DNA from: Myxococcus stipitatus
Lineage (GTDB): Bacteria > Myxococcota > Myxococcia > Myxococcales > Myxococcaceae
NCBI RefSeq assembly: GCF_037414475.1
Contig: NZ_CP147913.1
Coordinates: 5,020,001 to 5,084,000 of the forward strand
Length of the DNA: 64,000 bases
Direction of reading: 5' to 3'
A model generated the notes under the pieces. It was not told the DNA's origin, ran no database searches, and saw nothing but the letters and a program-made list of their open reading frames with translations. Shown here piece by piece: positions 53,551 through 62,080 of this stretch. The stretch's first letter is position 1. Each line of letters begins with the position of its first letter. Made by a program: the position numbers and the translations under genes.

Positions 53551-53576
53551 ATGGGGCCACGCTCACGCGGCCCCAT
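53551..53576 (+). promoter_or_regulatory. Inverted repeat at the DUF1361 gene start
   Basis: ATGGGGCC and GGCCCCAT form perfect 8-base arms around a 10-base loop; the 3' arm overlaps the preferred ATG at 53575, and the 5' arm begins with an earlier in-frame ATG at 53551. Confidence 0.4.
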
Positions 53577-54282
53577 GCCCGCACTGCTCGCCATGCCCTC
53601 TCACGAGTCCTTCTTGTCCGTGCTTCGCCGCCATGGCCTGCTGCCAGCGGCGCTCAGCAGTGCCGTCGGGGTGGGCATGGTGTCGTACCGGCTCGACTCG
53701 AGCGAGAGCGCCAGCTACGCGTTCCTCGTCTGGAACCTGGTCCTCGCCTGGGCTCCCTACGTCATCGCCCTCGCGGCGCGGGTCCTCATGCTCCGAGGCC
53801 ACGGTGTCCGGGTGCTCGCGCCCCTGGCCCTGGCCTGGCTGGCCCTGTTCCCCAACGCGCCCTATCTCCTCACGGACTTCATCCACGTGCACCAGCGGCC
53901 CGTGGTGCCCATCTGGTTCGACGTGGCGCTGGTGACGCTCTTCGTCGCCACCGGATGGATGCTGGGCCTCTTGTCGCTCGAGGTGTGGAAGCAATGGCTG
54001 GAGGAGCGCTGGGGCCGGCGCACGGCCTGGGCCTTCATCGGCGTCACCTCCGTGCTGTGTGGCTATGGCATCTACCTGGGCCGCGTGGAGCGCTGGAACA
54101 GCTGGAACGTGCTCACCAACCCCTCGAACCTCTTCACCTCCATCGGGGCCCACCTGCGTGAGCCCCTGGCCTTCCCATACCTGACCAGCCTCACCGTCTT
54201 CTTCGGCCTGCTGGTCCCCCTGTCCTACGTGGCCTACGAGGCGCTCGCCGCCCGCATCCGCCGCCCGCGCACCGCGAGCTGA
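53575..54282 (+). CDS. DUF1361 membrane protein
   Basis: The 235-residue protein has about seven membrane segments and the DUF1361 features PNAPYLLTDFIHVH, VTSVLCGYGIYLGRVERWNSW and LTSLTVFFGLLVPLSYVAY. The family is a conserved inner-membrane protein of unknown function. The start is uncertain: ATG at 53575, 53551 or 53593, none with a good ribosome-binding site; the choice affects only the short cytoplasmic N-terminus. Confidence 0.85.
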   Translation: MPALLAMPSHESFLSVLRRHGLLPAALSSAVGVGMVSYRLDSSESASYAFLVWNLVLAWAPYVIALAARVLMLRGHGVRVLAPLALAWLALFPNAPYLLTDFIHVHQRPVVPIWFDVALVTLFVATGWMLGLLSLEVWKQWLEERWGRRTAWAFIGVTSVLCGYGIYLGRVERWNSWNVLTNPSNLFTSIGAHLREPLAFPYLTSLTVFFGLLVPLSYVAYEALAARIRRPRTAS

Positions 54283-54300
54283 GCGCGGGCGGACCCGGCG

Positions 54301-54600
54301 TCAGCCTCCGTGGAGACGTGAGCGATTGCGCGGCCCACCCCGGTGCTTGATGGCCATCGCGCTGGGGGCCTTCTTGCGCCCGTTCAACGAGGTGCGCCGC
54401 CGGTGGCTCTTGGGCTCATGCTCCTGCGCCGCGGGGCCGAGCGTCACTCGGGACAGGGCCTGCCTGCGTCGCAGCGCCGCCGCTTCATCCCGAGGCAGCG
54501 TCTTTCGTCCGTGACTGGCCTGCACATTGGCCTGGGCCTCGTCCGCCGTGGCCACACGCCGCTTGTTCTTCACTCCCGCCATTCTCGTCCGGACCGCCAT
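54301..54600 (-). CDS. Small basic protein, unknown
   Basis: 99 residues, very rich in Arg and Lys (for example VKNKRRVATADEAQ, HRRRTSLNGRKKAP), with no Cys and no hydrophobic segment, so probably nucleic-acid-associated. GGAAGGAGG lies five bases before the ATG, which supports a real gene. No family recognised. Confidence 0.65.
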   Translation of the reverse strand: MAVRTRMAGVKNKRRVATADEAQANVQASHGRKTLPRDEAAALRRRQALSRVTLGPAAQEHEPKSHRRRTSLNGRKKAPSAMAIKHRGGPRNRSRLHGG

Positions 54601-54795
54601 GATGCCTCCTTCCCTGGTGAGGTAAGGACGGCCCCGGCTTTTCCAACCCCCTCCAGGGACGGGAGCGGGGGCCCGTGCTCCGTGCCCGAAGGCCGCCCGG
54701 CCGCCTCACGCTCCCCCGAGGGAGAGGGCCCGGCCACGGGGTCGACCCGGAGCCTGGAGCCCGCTGCCCTCGGCGGAAGGTCTCAAAGGCTTTCT

Positions 54796-55251
54796 TTACG
54801 TCGACGAGCGCTTGCCGCGGCGCGGAGGCCGCGTGCTCGTGGTCGTCTCGGGCGGGAACAGCCAGCCCTCCGCGCTGTGCGAGGTGGTGGCCGTCTGGGA
54901 CGGCTCACTGGCCTCCAGGTGCTGACCCCGGCAGCCGCGGCACCAGGACTGCGGACGGCGCTCGCCCTTCATGATGCGGTAGCCGAAGTCCGCCTCCGTC
55001 AGCCCCACGTGGTTGCAGCGAGGGCAGCGGCTCAGCGACGTGACGCCGGTCTCCTTGGCCTGCTGGCGGCCGTGTTGCACCACCAGCGCCAGCGCCGCGG
55101 CGAAGCCCACCCGCTTCTCCGAGCCGACATGGAACTTGCGAGCGCGCTTGCGCCCTCCCCGGCCGAGCACAGGCATGAGGTCCATCCCCCCGAGCAGGTT
55201 TCGCTGCTCGAGCACGCGCGATGAAGAGCTGTTCAGGGTTGATTGGCTCAC
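54796..55251 (-). CDS. Small basic zinc-ribbon-like protein
   Basis: About 151 residues from a GTG at 55251 (an ATG at 55185 is an alternative). After a basic stretch (GRGGRKRARKFHVG) it has a likely zinc site of two Cys pairs: CPRCNHVGL and CRGCRGQ, about 25 residues apart. The C-terminus is Thr/Ser/Arg-rich. A small nucleic-acid- or protein-binding zinc-ribbon is plausible; no family name can be given. It runs antiparallel to nothing nearby; the next gene upstream is the 5'-nucleotidase, 149 bases away on the same strand. Confidence 0.6.
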   Translation of the reverse strand: MSQSTLNSSSSRVLEQRNLLGGMDLMPVLGRGGRKRARKFHVGSEKRVGFAAALALVVQHGRQQAKETGVTSLSRCPRCNHVGLTEADFGYRIMKGERRPQSWCRGCRGQHLEASEPSQTATTSHSAEGWLFPPETTTSTRPPRRGKRSST

Positions 55252-55399
55252 CCGACAACTCTTAGCGGAGGGGTCTGACACGCCTGTTCGAGGGGGAAGG
55301 CCCTTCCGCCCGCGATCAGTCCATACTGAACAAAAATCCAGCAAATCCGCGCACCTGGGGGGTTACCCCAGGCGGGCGGGCAGGCTGGGGGTGGTGCGG

Positions 55400-56899
55400 T
55401 TACTCGGCGTCCGCCATGCCGCCCCCACCGTCGGCGGCGGGGAAGACGGGGGTGCCGCCCGGCAGGCTGGGGTCGTGCGGGAGGCTGCCGCGCGGGCTGC
55501 GTAGGTAGACGAAGGGCGTGGCGAACAGGAAGTTGGACACGCGCGACGTGTAGATGTCCGCGTAGCGCTCCACCTGGCGCGCCAGATGGCTCTTGTCGTT
55601 GCCGGCGCGGGTGAGCAGGCCCCAGATGGGATTGGACAGCTCGGTGGCGGCGCGGGCCATGGGGGCCAGCTCCGCGTCCAGGGCCTCCAGGGACTCACGC
55701 AGCTCGCCCAGCCGCGCCACCAGCTCCGCCTCCGGAGGCGTGTCCGCGCGGGGCCCGTAGTCGGCCCGGCGCCGCTGGAGCTCCAGCCGCAGCTGGCAGC
55801 TCTCCCACTCCATCCGCTCCTTGAGGACCATGCGCTCGGCGAGCCGGGCCTCGGTGGGGCGGAAGGACGCGATGGCCCGCACCTCGTCCTCCAGCTCGCG
55901 GAGGATGAGCGCCGTGCGCCAGCGCAGCTCGCTCTTGGACACGTGCACGTCGCCGAACATGTGGTCGCCCACGTAGAGAATCTCGTCGCCGCTCATGCCC
56001 AGGTGTCGCTCCAGCTCCACCGCGCTGCCGCCGAAGTAGGGCGTGCCCGCCTTGAAGGGGCCGGAGTGCGGACGCAGCAGCGCCTCGCCGTTGGTCTCCA
56101 CCACCTCGAAGAGCGCGGAGCGGGTGGTGAAGAACTCGGGCTTGCGCGCGGAGACAATCACCACGTCGAACAGCTGCCGCCACGTCATGCCCGGGGGCAG
56201 GTGCTTGTCGAAGGCGAAGTGCATCATGGGCTCGGTGTAGGCCCACTCGCTGTTGGTGATGAGCAAGAGCTTCTTGCCCGCGTTGCGCTGGTCCAGGAGC
56301 GCCAGCGGCGTCTCCGGGTCATCCAGCACGTAGCGCTCCGGGTCGGCGATGATTTCCGCCTTGAGCTGGCCCTGCATGTGCGTGGCGTCCAGGTTCTTGC
56401 GCACGTGCTCGTAGAGGTCCGCGTAGCCCATGGGGCCCGGCAGCACTCCCGCGTCCAGCCGGTCGACGAGCTGCGCGTAGAGGCACGCCTCGGACAGCGA
56501 GAACAGCGTGTTGAGGAACACCCACCGGCGCTCGTGCAGGTCGATGACGACGTGGGAGTACTCGTCGCGCTGGGTGATGAAGTCCATGGCGCGTGTGCCG
56601 TGGAGGGCCTTCTTCACGAAGCCGAAGCGGTTGGCCTTGAGCAGGTTGCCCTTCTCGGTGTCGATGATGAGGCCGCGGATGGCCAGCGCCGGGTCGAACT
56701 GGAGGTCGCCCACGGGCCAGCCCTGCGCGACCAGCCGGTCGCGGATGTGCTCGTAGGCGCGGCGCTCCCACGCTTCCACCCGGTAGTGGATGAGCGTGTA
56801 GTCCATGTCGTAGCCCACGGCCTTGATGGCGCGCAGGTTGAGGGTGCGGTTGCAGAACAGGCCCCGCTCGGGCGGGGGACCAGCGAGTTGCGAGCGCAT
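55400..56899 (-). CDS. HAD-IG family 5'-nucleotidase
   Basis: This 499-residue enzyme belongs to the HAD superfamily, subfamily IG (cytosolic purine 5'-nucleotidase-like, TIGR02244-type). Motif I is GYDMDYTLIHY (two Asp of DxDxT), motif II LLITNSEW, motif III-like KPEFFTTRS and motif IV EILYVGDHMFGDVH. It dephosphorylates nucleoside monophosphates in characterised relatives. AGGA lies seven bases before the ATG; the frame is open further upstream without similarity. Short Gly/Asp-rich C-terminal tail. Confidence 0.9.
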   Translation of the reverse strand: MRSQLAGPPPERGLFCNRTLNLRAIKAVGYDMDYTLIHYRVEAWERRAYEHIRDRLVAQGWPVGDLQFDPALAIRGLIIDTEKGNLLKANRFGFVKKALHGTRAMDFITQRDEYSHVVIDLHERRWVFLNTLFSLSEACLYAQLVDRLDAGVLPGPMGYADLYEHVRKNLDATHMQGQLKAEIIADPERYVLDDPETPLALLDQRNAGKKLLLITNSEWAYTEPMMHFAFDKHLPPGMTWRQLFDVVIVSARKPEFFTTRSALFEVVETNGEALLRPHSGPFKAGTPYFGGSAVELERHLGMSGDEILYVGDHMFGDVHVSKSELRWRTALILRELEDEVRAIASFRPTEARLAERMVLKERMEWESCQLRLELQRRRADYGPRADTPPEAELVARLGELRESLEALDAELAPMARAATELSNPIWGLLTRAGNDKSHLARQVERYADIYTSRVSNFLFATPFVYLRSPRGSLPHDPSLPGGTPVFPAADGGGGMADAE

Positions 56900-57076
56900 A
56901 GGGAGTCCTGGCTTGCCCCGTCCCGAGGCAAAAGTCGATGCCTCTGTGCGGGCTCGTCGCCTGGCTCGCACCTGGGGACGTTTGCGGCCTTCGTCTCGGA
57001 TTGACTTTGATGGGTCGAAATCGAGTTCTCCTGGACTAGTGTGCGCGCCCCCTTAACCCGTGAATCGAGGTCGATG

Positions 57077-57694
57077 ATGTCCTGGACGGTCCGAGCCCTG
57101 TTGGTGAGCGTGTTGTTCGTGGTGGGGTGCCAGCACACGCAGCAGCCCTCCGTCACGCCGGAGGCGGTGGCGCCGACGTGCGATGCGAAGCAGCAGGAGA
57201 TTTCCAAGGAGGCGGACCAGCGGGCCGCGCCGTGGAACATCGAGCAGCACCTGGCGAAGAACTTCCCGGATGGCTCGGTGTCGTGGCTGATGAAGGAAGG
57301 GCCGTACCAGACGTTCGTGGTGCAGTCGGGCGCGAAGAACTTTGGCCGCTGTGACGACAACGGCTGTTTCCTGTTCGCGGCGCCGTCGGCCATCATCCAG
57401 GAGGCGGTGAAGAAGTCGATGAATGGCGCGACGCATGACCCGGCGGTGCTGGGCCAGGCGCTGGGCCTGCCGGCGAAGAACTTCGAGGGGCCGCTGCGGA
57501 TGATGACGCTGAACCTGAAGGCCTCGGGGTCGTGCGCGCGCCTGCCGGTGGACAGCGACCCGGGCGTGTGGAAGTGCCAGAGCGAGCAGGACACGGACTG
57601 CTTCAAGTTCGGCGGCTACACGTCGGGAGGCGCGCCGGAAGTCATGGTCATCAACGCGCCGGTGTCGCAGGCCGTGGTGACTGAGATTCCGTGA
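57077..57694 (+). CDS. Lipoprotein of unknown function
   Basis: 205 residues starting MSWTVRALLVSVLFVVGC, a lipoprotein signal. The mature part has regular Trp/Phe/Gly positions (DGSVSWLMKEGPYQTFVV, NFGRCDDNGCFLF, GSCARLPVDSDPG), with four or more Cys that could pair. GAGG is six bases before ATG 57077 (ATG 57074 is too close). No family recognised. Confidence 0.72.
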   Translation: MSWTVRALLVSVLFVVGCQHTQQPSVTPEAVAPTCDAKQQEISKEADQRAAPWNIEQHLAKNFPDGSVSWLMKEGPYQTFVVQSGAKNFGRCDDNGCFLFAAPSAIIQEAVKKSMNGATHDPAVLGQALGLPAKNFEGPLRMMTLNLKASGSCARLPVDSDPGVWKCQSEQDTDCFKFGGYTSGGAPEVMVINAPVSQAVVTEIP

Positions 57695-57727
57695 GGTGTC
57701 TGTCCTTGGCTTCGCGCGGGAGGACGC

Positions 57728-57973
57728 ATGCGCGGTGAGCAGGTGGTGTATCAGAGCCCGTTGCTCTACCGCGTGTTGCGCGAGGCCGGTGGTGAGCTGG
57801 TCATCGAGGTCGTCGTGGGAGGCATTGCGATGGACTCGGTGAGGGTGCGGCTCACGGAGCCGGAGGCGGAGGCGTTTCTTCGCGAGGGGCACGCCTTCAG
57901 CGACAAGCTCGCGCGGGACATCATGGCCTGGCCCTTCTTCGGGGGGCGGGCCTACGAGCCGCCAGCGCGGTGA
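57728..57973 (+). CDS. Small protein, unknown
   Basis: 81 residues with alternating beta-strands (LVIEVVVGGIAMDSVRVRL) and a C-terminal helix (AEAFLREGHAFSDKLARDIM). GGGAGGACGC lies right before the ATG. It follows the lipoprotein gene by 33 bases and may be co-transcribed. No family recognised. Confidence 0.65.
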   Translation: MRGEQVVYQSPLLYRVLREAGGELVIEVVVGGIAMDSVRVRLTEPEAEAFLREGHAFSDKLARDIMAWPFFGGRAYEPPAR

Positions 57974-58233
57974 CGAGAAGTGAGCGACAGGGCTCACGGT
58001 GGCCGCGAGGCTCCGTGGGCCCTGTTGCGTTCAGGGGGCCTTCCCGAGTGGAGGGGAGGCGTCCGGCCGGAAGTGCCCGGTTCGGCCGCGGGCGCCGCAA
58101 GGGCTGCGGCGCGCCAAGGAGCTCGCGCAACGCTTGCAGTGGATTCGGGGGTGTTGGGCCCCGAAGGAGTGCGGCACGGTTCCTGAACTTCCGGGCTCTC
58201 ACTCTTCCAAAGAGGGAGTCGCAGGAGGCGAGG
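57974..58233 (+). other. Intergenic region before the DksA/TraR-like gene
   Basis: 260 bases. It holds the leader of the DksA-like gene; a small open frame from 57980 lacks a convincing ribosome-binding site or family match. No repeat or palindrome stands out. Confidence 0.4.
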
Positions 58234-58509
58234 ATGGACAGTCTGGCTCGAGAGGCGCGGGACGCCCTGGTGCAGCGCGGCGAGCGCTTGAGGGCGCGGA
58301 CCCGGACTCCGCCGGATGCCGCGGAGTCGGGAAGTCAACGCGGCGATGGGGAGGAGCAGGAGTTGGTGGAGATAGACGCGGCGCTCACGCGAATCGCGAT
58401 GGGTTTGTTTGGCCGCTGCGAGCGGTGTGGTGGGGCCATGGGACGCAACCGGCTGCGCGCCGTCCCGGAGGCGCGCTACTGCGTGACGTGTACGACGCTG
58501 GGCCGCTGA
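58234..58509 (+). CDS. DksA/TraR-like zinc-finger protein
   Basis: 91 residues: an N-terminal helix (DSLAREARDALVQRGERL), a hydrophilic middle with a helix (EEQELVEIDAALTRIAMGLFG) and a C4 zinc finger (CERCGG...YCVTC). This is the DksA/TraR pattern; family members bind RNA polymerase through the secondary channel or act as small zinc regulators. It lacks the full coiled coil of DksA, so it may be a truncated relative. GGAGGCGAGG precedes the ATG. Confidence 0.8.
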   Translation: MDSLAREARDALVQRGERLRARTRTPPDAAESGSQRGDGEEQELVEIDAALTRIAMGLFGRCERCGGAMGRNRLRAVPEARYCVTCTTLGR

Positions 58510-58814
58510 GCTTCACGGCGGCGGTCCAGAAGGTGCCCAAGGTCGTGGGGGAGATGGGCGCCCCTGAAGTCGCTCGATGCCTTCCCGCCGTGCCGTCGAG
58601 TTCTTCCTAGAAGCGCTCCGGCCAGCGTGCAGGTGACGGCGTGGATTCGCGCGAAGGCGCCCAGGTCCTGGCTCTGCCGTCCGGTGGATGAACCCTTGGC
58701 CGCCCAAGAGAGGTGTCCACCACCGGTCGCCCGCCCGCCTTGCGTCCTGGGTGGCGGAAAGAACCCGTGCGCCCTGGAGTGTCTACGGGTATAGACACGC
58801 CCATCATGTGTCCC
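58510..58814 (+). other. Intergenic region before the HTH-methionine aminopeptidase operon
   Basis: 305 bases without a supported gene. The only clear element is a perfect inverted repeat at 58779-58798 just upstream of the HTH gene, described separately. Confidence 0.5.
58779..58798 (+). promoter_or_regulatory. Inverted repeat upstream of the HTH gene (possible operator)
   Basis: GTGTCTA-N6-TAGACAC, perfect 7-base arms, ends 16 bases before the ATG of the HTH gene. A binding site for the HTH protein itself (autoregulation) is a reasonable guess. Confidence 0.55.
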
Positions 58815-59036
58815 ATGGTGAAGACCGAAGACCTGATTGACGCCCAGGGCGTGGCGGGGCTGCTGCAGTTGCGCCACGCCAACAGTGTCAGCACCTACCT
58901 GCGCCGCTATCCGGACATGCCTCGGCCTGTCCTGGACCTGGGCATGGGGCGTCCTCGTTTGTGGCTGCGGCCTCAGGTGTTGCGTTGGCTGCGCGCTCGC
59001 AGGGCAGACACGGTCCCCACCGGAGTTGAGAGATGA
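58815..59036 (+). CDS. Small HTH DNA-binding protein (AlpA/MerR-like)
   Basis: 73 residues with a winged-helix/AlpA-like region: DLIDAQGVAGLLQLRHANS, VSTYLRRYPDMPRPV and RLWLRPQVLRWLRAR. Such proteins act as excisionases or small transcription factors. An ATG at 58806 is an alternative start; neither has a strong ribosome-binding site. The stop overlaps the ATG of the methionine aminopeptidase gene (ATGA), so the two are translationally coupled. A palindrome lies upstream. Confidence 0.75.
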   Translation: MVKTEDLIDAQGVAGLLQLRHANSVSTYLRRYPDMPRPVLDLGMGRPRLWLRPQVLRWLRARRADTVPTGVER

Positions 59037-60031
59037 CCACCGCCAGTCCTCCCCGTACCCCTCCCGCCGTGCTGCCTGGTCCCAACGATGTCTGCTGGTG
59101 CGGCAGCGGTACCAAGTACAAGAAGTGCCACCGTGGCGCAGACGCCGTCGAGGCTCGCAAGAAGGGCCCCGAGGTCGCGCGCAAGGGCATCCGCCCGGGC
59201 CTCATCAGCCCTCGCCGGGACGTGCCGCTGCACATCCCCCGGCCGGACTATGCCGCGACGGGGCGTCCCCAGCGCCGCGCGACGGGTTCGGAGATCCGCT
59301 CGCCGGACGTCATCGCGCGCATGCGCCGCGCCTGCAAGGCCGCGGCGGAGGTGCTCCAGGAGGTGTCCACGCACGTGCGGCCGGGCATCACCACGGATGA
59401 GCTGGATGCCATCACCCACGAGGCGTACATCCGCCGGGGCGGCTACCCGAGCACGCTCAACTACCACGGCTTCCCCAAGTCGCTGTGCACCTCGGTCAAC
59501 GAGGTCATCTGCCACGGCATCCCCGACAACCGGGCGCTGGAGGATGGGGACATCGTGAACCTGGACATCACCATCTTCCTGGACGGTGTGCATGGTGACT
59601 GCTCGGCCACGTACTTCGTGGGCAACGTGGACGCGGAGAGCCAGCGGTTGGTGCAGGTGACTCGCGAGTGTCTGGATTTGGGCATCGCGGCGGTGAAGCC
59701 GGGGCGGCCCATCAGCGACATTGGCCGCGCGATTGAATCGCACGCGACGAAGAACGGGATGAGCGTGGTGCGGGCCTACTGCGGCCATGGCATCGGGGAG
59801 ACGTTCCACACGTCGCTCCAGATTCCGCACTACTACGAGCCCGAGTGCGACACCGTCATGGAGCCCGGCATGATTTTCACCGTGGAGCCGATGATCAACC
59901 AGGGCGGCTGGGGGCACCGCACGTGGGATGACGGGTGGACCGCCGTCACCGCGGATGGCACCCGCAGCGCGCAGTTCGAGCACACGCTGCTCGTCACCGA
60001 CACGGGCGCGGACATCCTCACGGTGGCGTGA
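59033..60031 (+). CDS. map: Methionine aminopeptidase with N-terminal SEC-C zinc motif
   Basis: 332 residues. Residues 21-33 are a SEC-C motif, CWCGSGTKYKKCH, normally found at the end of SecA and in proteins that contact ribosomes or SecB. The rest is a type I methionine aminopeptidase that removes the initiator Met: ITTDELDAITHEAYI, GYPSTLNYHGFPKSLCTSVN, metal ligands in VNLDITIFLDGVHGD, GHGIGETFH, FTVEPM and QFEHTLLVT. The ATG overlaps the HTH stop. Map enzymes with such N-terminal zinc regions occur in several phyla and may be guided to the nascent chain. Confidence 0.93.
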   Translation: MTTASPPRTPPAVLPGPNDVCWCGSGTKYKKCHRGADAVEARKKGPEVARKGIRPGLISPRRDVPLHIPRPDYAATGRPQRRATGSEIRSPDVIARMRRACKAAAEVLQEVSTHVRPGITTDELDAITHEAYIRRGGYPSTLNYHGFPKSLCTSVNEVICHGIPDNRALEDGDIVNLDITIFLDGVHGDCSATYFVGNVDAESQRLVQVTRECLDLGIAAVKPGRPISDIGRAIESHATKNGMSVVRAYCGHGIGETFHTSLQIPHYYEPECDTVMEPGMIFTVEPMINQGGWGHRTWDDGWTAVTADGTRSAQFEHTLLVTDTGADILTVA

Positions 60032-60040
60032 GGACGCGGT

Positions 60041-60067
60041 GGGCCCGGGAGCCTTGCTTCCGGGCCC
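60041..60067 (+). terminator. Hairpin after the methionine aminopeptidase gene
   Basis: GGGCCCGGGA and TTCCGGGCCC form a 10-base stem (one G-U) with a 7-base loop, ten bases past the stop. No U-tract follows. Confidence 0.45.
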
Positions 60068-60319
60068 CGGCCCACGCAATCGCATCTCAGGGAGCACCGG
60101 GGGCGGGTTCAATCCCTTGCACTTTCCCCTCCCCGGAATCCCAGGCGACGTGTGGCCCTGGACAGATGGCCTGTTCAATGCGTGTGACCTGCGCGGTCTT
60201 CCTGGACTGGCATTGAGGCGAAGTCTGAGGATGCGCGGCGCGGAAGGCCGGTCCCTGGTGGCTGGACTTCCGTGTGCTGTTCCTTGCGTCGTTCGAATCT
60301 CAGACAGAGGAATGCCAGA

Positions 60320-61123
60320 ATGTCCATGTATAGCGTTCAGAACCAGTGGGGTGGTTCGGCTGCTCCTTGGAATCCGGGTGGCACGTGGGTCATCGGAAAT
60401 CGGCCCAATCAGTATGTCGTCGCGATGAATGTCACCTCCAGCGATGGAGGCAAGACGCTGACGGGGACCATGACGTACGCGGGTGAGCAGGCCATCGGCT
60501 TCCGCGGGACGCTCACGAGCACCAACAACTACAAGGTGGAGAACCAGTGGGGCGGCTCCTCCGCGCCCTGGAATCCAGGCGGCACCTTCATCCTCGGCGG
60601 CCGGATGGACCAGAACGTCGTCGCCCTCGACTTCACCTCGAGCAACGGCGGCCAGACGCTGACGGGGACCATGACGTACGCGGGTGAGAAGCCCATCGGC
60701 TTCAAGAGCGAGATGACCCACGGCGGAGCCTACGTCGTGGAGAACCAGTGGGGCGGAAACGCCGCGCCCTGGAATGCCGGAGGACTCTGGGGACTCGGGG
60801 CGCGCAAGGGCCAGAACGTCGTCGCGATGAACGTCACCTCCAGCGACGGAGGCAAGACGCTGTCGGGAACCATGACCTACGACAAGGAACAGCCCATCGG
60901 CTTCCGAGGCACCTTGTCCAGCGCGGGCACCTATACCGTCGAGAACCAGTGGGGCGGCTCCTCCGCCCCCTGGCAACCCGGTGGACAGTGGCTCATCGGC
61001 TCCCGGTCGAATCAGAACGTCGTCGCCGTCAATGTCTCCTCCAGCGATGGAGGCAAGACGCTGTCGGGGACCATGACCTACGACAAGGAACAGCCCATCG
61101 GCTTCCGAGGCACCTTGAGCTGA
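60320..61123 (+). CDS. mbhA: Myxobacterial haemagglutinin (MBHA)-type lectin
   Basis: 267 residues, exactly the length of Myxococcus xanthus MBHA, built from four tandem ~67-residue repeats. Each has NQWGGS..PWN.GG, a central LDFTSS/VTSSDGGKTL motif and IGFRGTLS or equivalent; the repeat spacing NQWGG to NQWGG is 67. MBHA and the related OAA cyanobacterial lectin bind high-mannose glycans; MBHA accumulates at the cell surface during development. No signal peptide is present, as in MBHA. The ATG at 60320 gives the family length. Promoter not identified in the 288-base leader. Confidence 0.95.
   Translation: MSMYSVQNQWGGSAAPWNPGGTWVIGNRPNQYVVAMNVTSSDGGKTLTGTMTYAGEQAIGFRGTLTSTNNYKVENQWGGSSAPWNPGGTFILGGRMDQNVVALDFTSSNGGQTLTGTMTYAGEKPIGFKSEMTHGGAYVVENQWGGNAAPWNAGGLWGLGARKGQNVVAMNVTSSDGGKTLSGTMTYDKEQPIGFRGTLSSAGTYTVENQWGGSSAPWQPGGQWLIGSRSNQNVVAVNVSSSDGGKTLSGTMTYDKEQPIGFRGTLS
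60329..61123 (+). repeat. Four tandem 201-bp coding repeats of the MBHA-type lectin
   Basis: Repeats start at about 60329, 60530, 60731 and 60932. Sharing is high between repeats (for example GGCAAGACGCTG and GGGACCATGAC recur), so recombination or replication slippage could alter copy number. Confidence 0.85.
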
Positions 61124-61351
61124 GCCGCGCGCGCTGTTGATACTTCCCGGCGGGCCCACGCATGGGGCTCGCCGCCGCAAGCCGCCGTCTGCTCCCTCGT
61201 GAATGTTCCTGCTGCGACAGTCGCAGGACCCCCGGGGCAATTGCAGCCCCCGTGTCGTCCAGCAACAGTGCCGCTGCCTCGCCGAGGTATTGCCCTGTTC
61301 CGTTCGCGAGGCTCCTGCAACCGACTGTGTTGAATTGAAAGGACACATCCC

Positions 61352-61594
61352 ATGAAGAACTGGGTGGCATTGGGACTTCTCTGCATCGCCTCCGCGGCCT
61401 ATGCCACGGACAAGACCCCGCCGGCCAAGACGCCGCCTCCCTCGACGGCGAAGCCCGCCGCCAAGCCCGCGGAGTCGTCCTCCGCCGCACCCAAGACGCT
61501 CACCGTCGAGGAGGACAAGAACGCCAGCCAGGACCCCAAGAACAAGAAGACGGATACGAAGGCCAAGGAGGCCACCAGCAAGCCTACGATGTAG
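61352..61594 (+). CDS. Small exported protein, Lys/Pro/Ala-rich
   Basis: 80 residues with a signal peptide (MKNWVALGLLCIASAAYA, cleavage after AYA) and a mature part of low complexity rich in Lys, Pro, Ala, Thr and Ser (KTPPAKTPPPSTAKPA). No fold is recognisable. It is followed by another small exported protein 37 bases later; both may form a unit. GC content and lysine-rich composition are unlike the neighbours. Confidence 0.68.
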   Translation: MKNWVALGLLCIASAAYATDKTPPAKTPPPSTAKPAAKPAESSSAAPKTLTVEEDKNASQDPKNKKTDTKAKEATSKPTM

Positions 61595-61631
61595 CACGGA
61601 CCTGGACCCCCTTAATCGAGGATGAATCGCT

Positions 61632-62006
61632 ATGAAGAAGCTCGCGGCGGGAGTGTGTCTTGTCGGGCTGTGTCTGACCCAGGGAGCGGCACAGGGCGCG
61701 GAGGATTGCATCACGACCATGAACCAGGGCGCTGCCACGGTGGCGCTTGGCTTGTATGAACAAAGCTGCGCGACCATCACCTGGAATGCGGGAATGATTA
61801 CGTCGGACGTGACGTACAACTGCTGTGGTCCCAGCGCGGTCATTCGCGTCAATGGCAACGACTGGAACCGCCTGCTCGCCGACGGAAAGCTGGACTCGCT
61901 CCGCTACCAGAAGTTCGACAAAAGCGGCGGCTCCTACGCCATCCCCTTCCGGAAGGTCGTGGGGAACTCGCCCACGACCATCTCGGGCGAGGACTTCTTC
62001 AAGTAG
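61632..62006 (+). CDS. Small exported protein
   Basis: 124 residues with a signal peptide ending AQGA-E. The mature part (~100 residues) has four Cys (CITTMNQG, CATITWN, NCCGPS) and strands such as VTYNCCGPSAVIRVNG, suggesting a small disulphide-bonded domain. No family is recognised. It lies between the lectin and the Lgt-like gene. Confidence 0.7.
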   Translation: MKKLAAGVCLVGLCLTQGAAQGAEDCITTMNQGAATVALGLYEQSCATITWNAGMITSDVTYNCCGPSAVIRVNGNDWNRLLADGKLDSLRYQKFDKSGGSYAIPFRKVVGNSPTTISGEDFFK

Positions 62007-62080
62007 CGAACCCGTGCCAGGGGAGCGGCTCGCACCGATGTGCCAGCCCTCCCGTGTGCTTGCCTGTGCGAGGCGCCCGC

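Noticed and set aside
60205..60230. TGGCAT near the lectin leader as a sigma-54 promoter
   Set aside because: The expected downstream TTGC element at the right spacing is missing.
58973..61858. A 961-residue minus-strand open frame over map and the lectin gene
   Set aside because: Antisense to two well-recognised genes; repeats within it mirror the lectin repeats.
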